Part shown: in pieces, positions 1-7,447 of the stretch
Numbering within the stretch: the stretch's first letter is position 1
Layout: every line of letters starts with the position of its first letter
Source: Saccoglossus kowalevskii
Lineage: Eukaryota > Hemichordata > Enteropneusta > Harrimaniidae
Assembly (NCBI RefSeq): GCF_000003605.2
Contig: NW_003132693.1
Span: forward strand, 1 to 14,970
Direction of reading: 5' to 3'
Length of the DNA stretch: 14,970 nucleotides
Position numbers and translations under genes: made by a program
The notes under the pieces: model-generated
Databases searched by the model: none
Seen by the model: only the letters and a program-made list of their open reading frames with translations
Told to the model about the DNA's origin: nothing

Positions 1-743
1 AGCAGACAATTTACAATGAAATATCACATCAAATAGAAATATGAAAGTCATCATGACCAGTGAAAATGAGGGAGTACTATCCATTTTAAATTAATGGAGG
101 AAATTAAAATAAAATTGCCACCTGCCTCATAATAATTTTGTCATGTTATTTATCTTTTCTAGATTTATTTTCTATAATTTTTCTGATATGTTGGCTATTC
201 AACTGTGTGTCTCATTTTCTTATTACGAATTTATCAAGATCCAAAAGGACATACCCCTGCACAATTCAATAAAGATTATTATTATTAAAAATGGTAATTT
301 GTCTTGTATACTGTGAAAAGGAAAATAATATAATACAAATTCATTCCTCTCTGAACATACTAACTTTCATCAAAACAATACATAAATAGGTTTTCTGTTT
401 TGTTGAATTTAATCAGATAAAGAGGCCATGTTTAACTAAAGAGATTGACTAATCCATAAAATAAATAATATAATATGAAATAGCACATGCATAATTAATT
501 ATAAGATAACACCCTGGTTTAGGGTGGATTAAAAGAATAGCTTATAAGGGTGCTTTCAACTCATGTAAATTTCATGTTCACAACACTATTTTGCAATTAC
601 ATACAAATGTATTTGGCTGAACAGAGGTAAGACAGCCCAGCCATATTGCATGCACATCATATTATACCATAAATTAGATCATGCATCCATGATTAGATAA
701 AATAATACTGGGTCCAAGAGGTGTTGACACCCATAATACGGAT
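1..743. other. AT-rich non-coding stretch
   Basis: I see no coding segment here. It is AT-rich with short A and T runs. The only notable items are the AATAAAG-plus-(ATT) tail near 268-286, listed separately, and a plus-strand donor-like GAG|GTAAGA at 626-631 with no convincing exon in front of it. Confidence 0.5.
262..286 (+). repeat. Possible retroposon 3' tail
   Basis: An AATAAAG signal at 268-274 runs straight into a short ATT/TTA microsatellite. Many invertebrate LINEs and SINEs end this way. No coding remnant is recognisable upstream, so this is only a hint and could be a chance AT-rich match. Confidence 0.22.
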
Positions 744-773
744 CACAGTCCCTCAAGGTGTTGAGGGACTGTG
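744..773. repeat. Perfect 13-bp-arm hairpin
   Basis: The arms CACAGTCCCTCAA (744-756) and TTGAGGGACTGTG (761-773) are exact reverse complements around a GGTG loop. The hairpin lies about 30 bases beyond the poly(A) signal of the minus-strand gene at 847-1403, where 3'-end formation or termination would take place. The arm sequence recurs elsewhere in the window, so it may instead be a piece of a dispersed repeat. Confidence 0.9.
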
Positions 774-801
774 TGGCCATGAGGGGTCTTTTTTTTTCAA
801 T

Positions 802-807
802 TTTATT
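802..807 (-). promoter_or_regulatory. Poly(A) signal AATAAA
   Basis: On the minus strand AATAAA lies 40 bases after the stop codon of the three-exon gene, and a run of nine A follows within a few bases. Position and strand fit the 3' end of that gene. The A run could also reflect retroposition, but the gene keeps its introns, which argues against a processed copy. Confidence 0.5.
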
Positions 808-846
808 CACGGAGTTAAATTTCCCCCAAATACCATCTATAGGGTA

Positions 847-1403
847 TTACTCAAAAATCACAGTGTTGTACCTTAATCCAAGGAGTACCTTATCATTGAA
901 AACTTGATCAAGGATGTCGTCAATAATGTCAACTGTCGTCGTCGCGTCATGGATTACCACCAGCTTGTACACTACAACACCCTGCCATAATTTTGTCTTG
1001 TATGAACTTTACTCAGAAAGTATATTTTCTACCACCAAACAAGAATGCAAGACAAGAAAATAGAAAGTCTCACCAGTTCACGCAATCAATGTTCATGTTA
1101 GCCCTGAGTACAGTCCTGTAGGTTGGCCTCCTTCCGCTGATTATTCGGCCCCTTTATGTGAGCATAGTTCACAAATAATTTAGGGTCCCTTTCAGAATAA
1201 CGATAAGTTACTTACCAAGACGCCATCATTTCAGCTAAATAATATCCCTGGTTTATCTTGCAGTCGATCCAGCGAGGCGCCAAGCACAAAGGCGTAATTT
1301 TCTGTACTACTTTCTCCCACAGTTCCGAAGTATTCCACGCAGGTTTAGTAGGTCCAGGCAGTTGTATTACTCCATCAAAGGCAATGAGTGTCCTCATTAT
1401 CAT
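847..1403 (-). CDS. Unidentified three-exon gene, 129 aa
   Basis: Spliced minus-strand model. Exon 1 is 1403-1216 (62 codons plus 2 nt), beginning MIMRTLIAFDG and ending at donor TTG|GTAAGT. Intron 1 is 1215-1116 (100 nt). Exon 2 is 1115-1074 (42 nt; acceptor CCTACAG, donor CTG|GTGAGA). Intron 2 is 1073-1007 (67 nt; weak acceptor GTAAAG). Exon 3 is 1006-847, ending IFE-stop. Both junctions are phase 2 and the frame stays open. A frame stop lies upstream of the first ATG, which is why I start there. An alternative acceptor 12 nt into exon 2 also keeps frame. The protein is mixed polar and hydrophobic with several Trp and Cys; exon 3 is rich in Val, Ile and Asp (YKLVVIHDATTTVDIIDDIL). There is no clear signal peptide or membrane helix. 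I do not recognise the family. The overlapping plus-strand ORF (1258-1716) lacks such support. Confidence 0.55.
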
Positions 1404-2378
1404 TACTGTACTATGTAAAACACCTCGTATTCCGGTTAACTTTCGATGGTTGTTTGAGCGTTCGTTGTTTCACTCCTCCAATGCATCGTCTTCAAAGATC
1501 TCAACAAAATGGTCCTTCATACGTTCACATAATAACGCACAATACGCCATAAATTACAAAACTATGAGTTTACAAGCTTTGCTTGCGACTGAAACAATAA
1601 ATTACGTAAAGTACTCATTATTAAACATCATTCAATATTTGCATAACAGTACCACAAGAGGGCGCTATATTTCACAAACTGTACCTGTGCATACCAAAGT
1701 TGGACCTGAAGGTTGATCAATACAGTTCCATTTTCGTTTTTTCTGCAGTTGTGTGAGCAAGTAATAAGCCATTTTGATTAATTTTTTTAAAGTTCAGTGT
1801 TGGAATAAAAATGAACTATAATTATTTAAATATGGCTATTTATGCATTCATGTGTACGATAAACCATGAACACAGTGTTAGTACGCCCATGGATAAACTA
1901 AGATAGGTTCCTATTATACTAGTATCGTTCATGTATTAACATACGGCAAATTTGTACAAACAGGTCTGTACCTCATAGATCCATAAAAATAAAGTTTTCA
2001 ACACAATATTTCATTATATTGAGTGTTTTTTTTAAAACACTATTTCTAATTGTTTTATTTGTTCGCCATAGAGTCCCGTGTAATAACTCCGTAATCCGCG
2101 TATAATTATATTATACCAGCATTTTAATTTCCTGCATACGTCGTTCTGATTGGATAATGAAAGCGTGAGACCGAGTAGAATTATAACACACACGAGCCAA
2201 GTAGTTAGTTTCTTTTGTTTCTTTTTATTTTTTTATTTTCTGAAACAGTGTTTAAGATTATACATGTATTCATACACCGAACACACTCAATGGGTTTAGG
2301 TGTTATAGATTCATTTCTGTTTCGGTTCTGTGTCGACGTAACAATACTTGTGATATCCAGCCATTCTGTGTAAATAAA
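1404..2378. other. Upstream region of the three-exon gene
   Basis: This holds the presumed 5' UTR and promoter of the minus-strand gene. A CTCF-like core is at 1652-1665. An 8-bp-arm hairpin (AGTGTTTT, loop TTTT, AAAACACT) lies near 2021-2040. An inverted CCAAT box (GATTGG) lies near 2150. A minus-strand ORF at 2205-2387 is rich in Lys, Asn and Arg at its end and looks like AT-rich chance sequence. I see no supported gene. Confidence 0.4.
1652..1665 (+). promoter_or_regulatory. CTCF-like motif
   Basis: CCACAAGAGGGCGC matches the animal CTCF core CCASYAGRKGGCRS at all but one position (A where a pyrimidine is expected). It lies about 250 bases upstream of the minus-strand gene start. A related AGAGGGCGCT is on the minus strand at 5157-5166. 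Only the motif is seen; occupancy is unknown. Confidence 0.28.
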
Positions 2379-2386
2379 TGACGTCA
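2379..2386. promoter_or_regulatory. CRE palindrome TGACGTCA
   Basis: This is a full consensus CRE (ATF/CREB-type site). It sits about 260 bases before the ORF at 2645 and about 200 bases before the E-box at 2586. It also overlaps the ATG of a weak minus-strand ORF. An 8-bp palindrome can occur by chance in 15 kb, so function is unproven. Confidence 0.3.
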
Positions 2387-2585
2387 TAGCTTATCGATGG
2401 TAACATGATATTCAAAACTTGGTACAGACTTCCTTATAATGATTTTTGTTTGTTTATTTTGATATCCTGACATATGAAAAAAACATTTTAGTGATTCACG
2501 CTCTGAAAAAACTATACATGCAAATAAACTGTATATCGTGATATTGACACTGTTTATCTGGCATGTATCTCCCGTGTTAGCTGGT

Positions 2586-2591
2586 CACGTG
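2586..2591. promoter_or_regulatory. E-box CACGTG ahead of an ORF
   Basis: The canonical E-box lies in the context GGTCACGTGATTT, 54 bases upstream of the ATG at 2645. It would fit a USF/Myc-class promoter for that ORF if the ORF is real. The evidence is the motif and its position only. Confidence 0.25.
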
Positions 2592-2644
2592 ATTTAGCGA
2601 ACAAACATACAGTTCGAACTTCAGTTACTCTCCTCGGTTATTCA

Positions 2645-2965
2645 ATGAGTCAGACAAACGGTGAATTCGACTACGACTTCCCAGGTCGCATGTCTGTCAG
2701 GCCCGTAAATAAGGGCTCGAATCCACGTATATTGACTTCCGATCAGGAGGAGAAGGCAGTATTCAGTTTCATTTGTTCGGAAAATGTTATTCTGCAGACA
2801 ACCGTTAGGACAGTTAGTAACGTAGCAACCATGGAAACAGAAACTCGAAACACAGCAGCGAACTGCACCTGCATCTCTGATTTTTTTAGTGACACTGAAT
2901 GTGGTAATTTAAAACAGAAAACAGGACATAGACACCATTTCCCATCATCTTGGAAGTTTTCGTAA
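2645..2965 (+). CDS. Hypothetical ORF, 106 codons, unassigned
   Basis: An ATG-initiated open frame (MSQTNGEFDYDFPGRMSVRP...) in a stretch with more CpG and GC than its surroundings, with an E-box and a CRE upstream. The product is hydrophilic, with a Cys-containing Thr/Asn-rich middle (NTAANCTCISDFFSDTECG) and no signal peptide or membrane segment. I do not recognise any domain. There is no strong splice donor inside it and no AATAAA close after the stop, so I cannot tell a single-exon gene, a 5' exon and a chance ORF apart. It overlaps no recognisable repeat; the GC-rich repeat starts only after its stop. Confidence 0.28.
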   Translation: MSQTNGEFDYDFPGRMSVRPVNKGSNPRILTSDQEEKAVFSFICSENVILQTTVRTVSNVATMETETRNTAANCTCISDFFSDTECGNLKQKTGHRHHFPSSWKFS

Positions 2966-2987
2966 ATTTAAAACAAATCTCAATTTA

Positions 2988-3141
2988 CCACTGGCTGATC
3001 CAGCAATTCGGTAAGGGGGTGCTCCTATTGACGTAGCCGAAGTAGATCTCCGATGGACATAGTTTGTCATCTGATTTGTAATTTTTTTACGGGCTGAGGG
3101 GGGAGGGGCTTCTGGCGCGCCTACCCCTAAATCCGCGCGTG
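2988..3141. repeat. GC-rich repeat remnant with inverted ends
   Basis: A GC-rich block in AT-rich surroundings. It starts CCACTGGCTGATCCAG and ends CCCCTAAATCCGCGCG, with a G-run core (GGGCTGAGGGGGGAGGGG) between. The reverse complement of the right end contains GCGGATTTAG, which resembles GCTGATCCAG at the left end. This pattern recalls short non-autonomous elements with GGATCCA/GGATTTA-type ends in invertebrate genomes. The family assignment is inference. Confidence 0.4.
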
Positions 3142-3450
3142 TTTACTATATATTTACTGCTGACAAAGAGCATACTGTGCATTATTTCATGAAGGTATGA
3201 ATTTGTTTTGAGTATGTCTAGTATATCTCTGGGATTCGGTGTTGTAGTTTGTTTCGTCATCTTTATACGCCGTCGTTGGGTGATCTCGAAACCATGGATA
3301 CGTAATTTAGTGTAGTGAGGCCACGAGCGTTTAGAGACATACCTATGCAGAAGTTGGTTTGCCAGTACTTAATCCATTTTTAACACCTAGGCTACTCTAT
3401 TGGCATTGGTTGTTTATTTCATGGATTTGGCACTTGAGGTAGCTGATAAG
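3142..3450. other. No gene seen
   Basis: This contains short AT-rich and mixed sequence. A minus-strand donor-like TAG|GTATGT at about 3343-3336 and a plus-strand AAG|GTATGA near 3195 occur without an open exon beside them. I assign nothing here. Confidence 0.4.
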
Positions 3451-3502
3451 CCGTGTCGAAAACGTGCACAAAACGAATATTCTGTGCACGTTTTCGACAC
3501 GG
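3451..3502. repeat. Perfect 20-bp-arm hairpin
   Basis: The left arm CCGTGTCGAAAACGTGCACA (3451-3470) and right arm TGTGCACGTTTTCGACACGG (3483-3502) are exact reverse complements. The 12-base loop AAACGAATATTC itself contains the palindrome GAATATTC. After one mismatch the pairing continues for three bases outside. There are no decayed positions in 20 bp. It could be a tiny foldback element, a hairpin-end footprint, or a structured RNA, though the stem is short for a microRNA precursor. Confidence 0.95.
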
Positions 3503-3738
3503 ATTAAAAACCAGTTGTAAGCACAAATTTTCCTATGGATGATTACCGATATTTATACCTATCTTGACCAGAAATAAGACCGATACTTATACCTAAATTC
3601 AAAAAACGAGACCCATTTCAGGGGCACGTTCCCAATAGGCAAGTTCTATGTATTGCCCCTCCCCCGGGGAAGTTATAATAGTGTTGCTCGGTTTTGAGGT
3701 CTGGAGGAAACACAAAATGAATGATATGACATGAAATC

Positions 3739-4041
3739 GTGTGTGACGTGCTATTGAATTGCGGTTTTGAAGAACCAAGAGATTTGATCGAAAACGCACA
3801 TCGTGTTCATTTACATACAGGTTATAATAAAGAACCAGATAAAACAAGACCACGTCACGTCATAGCAAAATTATTTCAAAGACCACAGCGAATAGATGTA
3901 ACAATGAAAGAAAATACGGCCCTGAAATAATCAGACATGTTTATCGCCGAGAACTATTGTCAAGAAGATTACCGAATAGTTTTACCTAGTTTTATTGAAA
4001 CACTTAAAATTCCTCAGAAGGAATTAAAATGGTTACACTAA
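3739..4041 (+). pseudogene. LINE ORF1 C-terminal fragment, broken
   Basis: The plus-strand frame reads DLIENAHRV, then DKTRPRHVIAKLFQRPQRID, an in-frame TAA at 3928-3930, and then the same frame continues with MFIAENYCQE and LPSFIETLKI to a stop at 4039-4041. The order AHR, then PRHxIxK, then the basic segment, then a (D/E)-rich stretch with a final helix is that of the C-terminal domain of L1-type ORF1 proteins, the RNA-binding chaperone of the retrotransposon RNP. The N-terminal coiled coil is missing and a stop at 3727 closes the frame upstream. The piece is non-functional debris, and other LINE pieces lie immediately downstream. Confidence 0.65.
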
Positions 4042-4061
4042 CTGCTAAAACACATATATAA

Positions 4062-4200
4062 AACATACAAATTTTACAAGAATTACTGTCTAAAGCACAA
4101 CAATGGTTTAAAAAATAAATCAACAGACTACAATTACAAAAAAACTATTAATAAATGTTGGTAATAATATTGGGAAAAAAATAGATGAAATAATAATAAT
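4062..4200 (+). pseudogene. Reverse-transcriptase palm remnant (LINE)
   Basis: Frame 4062-4115 reads NIQILQELLSKAQQWFKK and stops. After a +1 shift, NKST..NYKKT follows, and another shift gives INVGNN. The sequence LQxLL..AQQWFKxNK..LN.KKT is the segment that follows the YxDD box in non-LTR reverse transcriptases, where the palm continues with WxxxNxLxLNxxKT. The YxDD box, the fingers and the endonuclease are absent. It begins just 20 bases after the ORF1 remnant, so most of ORF2 is deleted between them or two different copies are joined. The call rests on a short motif and needs frameshifts. Confidence 0.42.
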
Positions 4201-4278
4201 AAAAAAAGCAATAAACAGTAAATCAATGAAAGATGGAAATGAGAAAAAAAAACGTATTAAAAGAGAAAAGTATTTATG

Positions 4279-4614
4279 TTAATTTGCCAGAAGATGTTGC
4301 TGTCTAAGGTTCGTGTTATTTTTGATAAATTGGGCAACTGGTATTTGTACATTCAGATTTGTATCACCCATTAATTTTAAAAATTTGTTGTAGTCACTCA
4401 TATTCATGAAATTTATAATGTGCTTAGTAGTCTCTTCAAATAATGCTTTCCGCGATTTTTCGTAAAAGGGGCATTCAATCATGAAATGGTACTCATCTTC
4501 TACTTTGTTATTTGAACACAGTTCGCAGATAAATAAAAGGTAACTCCTTGCAGTTATTGATAGCGCATATAAAGAGAACAAAAAGCCAAGATTTATTAAT
4601 GGACAACTGTTCAT
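4279..4614 (-). pseudogene. LINE ORF2 C-terminal Cys/His end
   Basis: The minus-strand frame of 111 codons carries C30-x2-C33-x9-H43-x4-C48 in the context CELCSNNKVEDEYHFMIECP, then PFYEKSRKALFEE and a helical tail ending FIKNNTNLRQQHLLAN. This zinc-knuckle-like motif with VEDExHF and ECPxY is characteristic of the end of ORF2 in many non-LTR retrotransposons, after the reverse transcriptase. The first ~25 residues do not look like family sequence, so the homologous part starts near residue 22 and the element is 5'-truncated or broken there. It points toward the plus-strand LINE pieces on its left, so the pieces converge. No poly(A) tail is clear below 4279. Confidence 0.7.
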
Positions 4615-4671
4615 TAACGGTAAACTTTATCGCAAATATTGAATATGTAGATATTCTTGCAATTCCTTTTC

Positions 4672-4763
4672 AGTGAGTCCAATTATGGTGACTTAGGGAG
4701 TCACTAATTATAAAGTCTTTCTAGTGAGTCCAATTATGGTGACTTAGGGAGTCACTAATTATA
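4672..4763. repeat. Perfect 41-bp tandem duplication
   Basis: The 41 bases at 4672-4712 are repeated exactly at 4723-4763, a period of 51. The 10 bases between copies differ from those after the second. Each copy starts AGTGAGTCCAATTATGG and contains the inverted repeat GTGACT-TAGGG-AGTCAC. The lack of mismatches points to a recent duplication. It sits just outside the 5' break of the minus-strand LINE fragment. Confidence 0.95.
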
Positions 4764-5094
4764 CAGTTGGTACTAATTTCCATGGAGTGGAATTCCCAGA
4801 AACACCGGAAAGTGGTCATGGAAACTTTTGAAACGCAATTTAAACTACAAATTGTGAAATTTATAAAAAGGATATTATCATGACTTCGCGATCGAAATAC
4901 TATTTTGTATAAATTTGCGTTTTATTGAACGGGTCATTGTGTTCGCCAAGGAAAAAAACGTACAAAATGATGTGTTATTAAAAAAAAATCCACACATCCC
5001 AATAAGTATGTTTGAATATATCTGTCATGGTAAATGTATGATTTTGGATTACAATATTATCGCTGTTTTTTCATTTTCCTCCTGTTCCGCGGCA
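4764..5094. other. No supported gene
   Basis: Short overlapping ORFs on both strands (plus from 4915; minus 5336-5049) end in or cross the hairpin at 5095. Neither has matching splice sites or a recognisable domain. A GTGGTCATGGAAAC at 4812-4825 is a one-mismatch X-box-like match and may be chance. Confidence 0.4.
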
Positions 5095-5129
5095 CCACGG
5101 TTACTAAAAAACTTGTTTAGTAACCGTGG
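5095..5129. repeat. Perfect 14-bp-arm hairpin
   Basis: The arms CCACGGTTACTAAA (5095-5108) and TTTAGTAACCGTGG (5116-5129) are exact reverse complements around a 7-base loop AAACTTG. Because the site is palindromic, the overlapping ORFs on the two strands both read a PRLL..FSNRG-like peptide here. That similarity is therefore not evidence for either ORF. Confidence 0.93.
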
Positions 5130-5156
5130 CGGCACTGATACGAGTATATCAACAAC

Positions 5157-5401
5157 AGCGCCCTCTATATAACGAAATAAATACGCCCGTTTTAATTCTT
5201 TCGATGTAAACATACTCTCCCACGAACATAGTGGGAGACTGTCACCTTTACAAAAACGGTCTCCAATCGAACAAATCTTTTCGTAAGGGTTAGGAAAGTC
5301 GCTAAACCTGACGACATTTGCCGTTATATCGTGCAACTAGCGATGGTCAGGTGATCACACGCCTCGCTGAATTGATCACATGACATTGTCACCTGATCGC
5401 T
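5157..5401. repeat. Cluster of short inverted repeats, CpG-richer
   Basis: After an AGCGCCCTCT block (5157-5166; minus strand AGAGGGCGCT) come TCTCCCAC/GTGGGAGA (5216-5223 and 5231-5238, exact). Then an imperfect pair follows, AGCGATGGTCAGGTGA (5339-5354) with TCACCTGATCGCT (5389-5401), interrupted by a 3-base insertion. The segment is less AT-rich than its surroundings. It might be a promoter or a decayed foldback element; I cannot decide between them. Confidence 0.4.
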
Positions 5402-6130
5402 AAGACCGCTCTCTAATGGAACGAACGGCCGGAATGGAATGGAATGGCTGGAGCTCGGTCTATTCGGGCATGGAGGCGATGACCAAACAAATGAACCCTG
5501 GCTGGCAAAAATGTCCCGTCTCCAATCTGTTTGAAATAAAATCCTGTTTAAAACGTTATGGTGGCCTAATGAATATTCATAACATGGCTCTGGGTGCCAT
5601 GACACTTTTTTTTTTATTTTCCCTCAGCACACAGCAAAAACTCAACAACGATGAACGATCAACTTAGTTAGAAAGTCTACTGATGGTTGTAGAAGCCGAA
5701 AATTTGCTTACAGTTAGGCCCAGCAAAAAATGTCCAGGTACGTCCTGGCTTTACCACGGAATTTTATAAAGTATAAGGGCCTGTCATGCCATAGGGATTT
5801 AACGACGTATACGTTGCTAGTAGCGGTAATATATAGTGACGTGTATATTGGCCCCACCCCATCCCCGCCCCCATGGGAGACCGTGGAAGTATGTGCTACA
5901 AACATTTTCCAAACTCAAAAATAACACTTCAACTTACGAAATTAATCGTTATTTGTGCGCAATATATATCTGCCAAAACCAAAATATTAAAGATGTTCTA
6001 AATAAAAACCACTAGTCGTCATTAGGTTATGAATTACGGCGTTGTAAAATTCCATGTTAACTATAATTATAGCTGTTAATATTTGTTGAAAGCGGACGTA
6101 ATTGTATTTTACTTAGAAAACTGTGAATCG
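5402..6130. other. Mixed stretch, no firm gene
   Basis: This includes three GGAAT pentamers near 5430, a GC-rich CCCCGCCCCC patch near 5864, and a candidate donor CAG|GTACGT at 5735-5743. The donor follows an 18-codon ATG frame (5683-5737, MVVEAENLLTVRPSKKCP) that has an upstream in-frame stop. No partner exon was found, so I do not call a gene. Confidence 0.35.
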
Positions 6131-6215
6131 CCGATTCATCGTTTTATAAAGTTGCACAATCACGATGTAATTAATTACGGCGTATGAGTTATTATTTCAG
6201 TTCATTTTTATTGGG

Positions 6216-6619
6216 AAATAATTGTTATTCGAATCAGAGAAAGATATTAGAACACAAGTCATGCGATATTTTACGTCAACAATGCAACGTGACACAGCAA
6301 TTATTTACGGCTCGTAATTTTGTGAAATCTACGCAAATGCGTTCATGGAGACAGTATTATTACGTGACTTGGGGGAAGTTGCTGCCGCTTATTTGAACTT
6401 CGGGCCCAGAATTTACAGGGACGCAAAGTTCCGTTTTGACAGCAAGGCACAAGTTTTTATTTCAATGCGATCCACTATTATAATTCTTTTTCATTATCAG
6501 AAAATAATTGTTTATATTAAAATCAGTGCTAGCTATAACGCAAGTCGTCCTATGTTTGCAACGGCAAAGCAACGTCACACAACAAATATTTCTGACTAGC
6601 AATTGTGTGAAATCGACGC
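6216..6619. repeat. Diverged tandem duplication, period ~285
   Basis: Copy A (6216-6334) and copy B (6502-6619) share AAATAATTGTT, then ATCAG, CAAGTC, GCAACGT and TGTGAAATC.ACGC in the same order and spacing. Across the aligned core 6284-6334 versus 6569-6619, 41 of 51 bases are identical without gaps. Fainter similarity continues on both sides, for example TATTATTACGTGACTT near 6354 versus TATTTACACGTCACTA near 6638. A third, weaker copy may start near 5938 (AAATTAATCGTTATT). No coding content is evident. Confidence 0.6.
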
Positions 6620-6679
6620 TTTGATAAATAAAGGACTATTTACACGTCACTAAGAAATATGTCAGCACAAACCTTGCTA

Positions 6680-6856
<177 letters not shown>

Positions 6857-6964
6857 GTCACAAAAATGTAAATTGTATTTACGTTTTAGGATGCTGTATA
6901 CGTTTTTGGTATTGATTTTCTAAACTGATGTTTTCATATAAAATATTTACCGAACCACACAAAT

Positions 6965-7195
6965 TTATATATTGATGGAAAACCTATTTCTATTTTTGAG
7001 TTTAAACAATGGGTTTTCAATTTGTTCCAGTCTGCTGGCGAAAACGAGGCGCCGCCAATTAAATAAAGTAAGAACAACCGTATATACTGTATTATTATTA
7101 TTTATTGGTGTTAGTCCCATGTGTATTTCTTTCCCTGCACATCCCTTTTTGTGGTGATATACTTTCACCAAACGATCCCCACCCCTGATGACAGA
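6965..7195 (-). other. Possible minus-strand exon or retroposon end
   Basis: On the minus strand an excellent pyrimidine tract with AG (TTTATCTTCTCTTCAG near 7198) opens a frame to 6965 containing KKGCAGKEIHMGLTPI. AATAAATAATAATAATA follows around 7091-7110, which could be a retroposon-like tail or simple repeat. I recognise no protein family. It is either the 3' exon of a gene or a retroposon piece, and the evidence does not separate the two. Confidence 0.25.
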
Positions 7196-7298
7196 AGAGC
7201 TGAAGAGAAGATAAAATGAGATAAGCTACCAAAGTACTAGTAGTATATTTTTTGATCTGCATTGAAGATAAGCTTACTGCTTACATGTACTCTTAACA

Positions 7299-7447
7299 GA
7301 GGCGGTGGCACAACATTTTGCATGGGGGGGGGTCTGATTACCACCCCATGTGCCCCGTAGGCGCAAGTGCTCGCGCATTTGTTCGGGGGTGGTGGTGACC
7401 GCCTCCGCCCTCAGGCTCCGGTGCCGCCGCAACTGCTCTATCCCCAG
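7299..7447. repeat. GC-rich repeat with inverted GAGGCGGT ends
   Basis: A GC-rich island in AT-rich DNA. GAGGCGGT (7299-7306) is matched by ACCGCCTC (7398-7405), and a GGGGGGGGG run and a CCGGTGCCGCCGC segment lie between and after. The island lacks an ORF. It resembles a short interspersed or non-autonomous element; the family is unknown to me. Confidence 0.4.

Noticed and set aside
1258-1716. Longest ORF in the window, 152 codons, plus strand
   Set aside because: It overlaps exon 1 of the spliced minus-strand model, has no recognisable domain, splice partner or poly(A) signal, and reads like antisense and upstream sequence.
3451-3502. MicroRNA precursor
   Set aside because: The 20-bp perfect stem with a 12-base loop is shorter and more perfect than usual animal precursors; small-RNA data would be needed.
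5324-5605. 93-codon minus-strand ORF, with an overlapping plus ORF at 5416-5667
   Set aside because: The two strands compete in the same less AT-rich block, neither has a domain, and inverted repeats lie inside.
5683-5737. 18-codon ATG frame ending at a consensus donor CAG|GTACGT
   Set aside because: Too short, no second exon found, and several good donor words are expected by chance in 30 kb of both strands.
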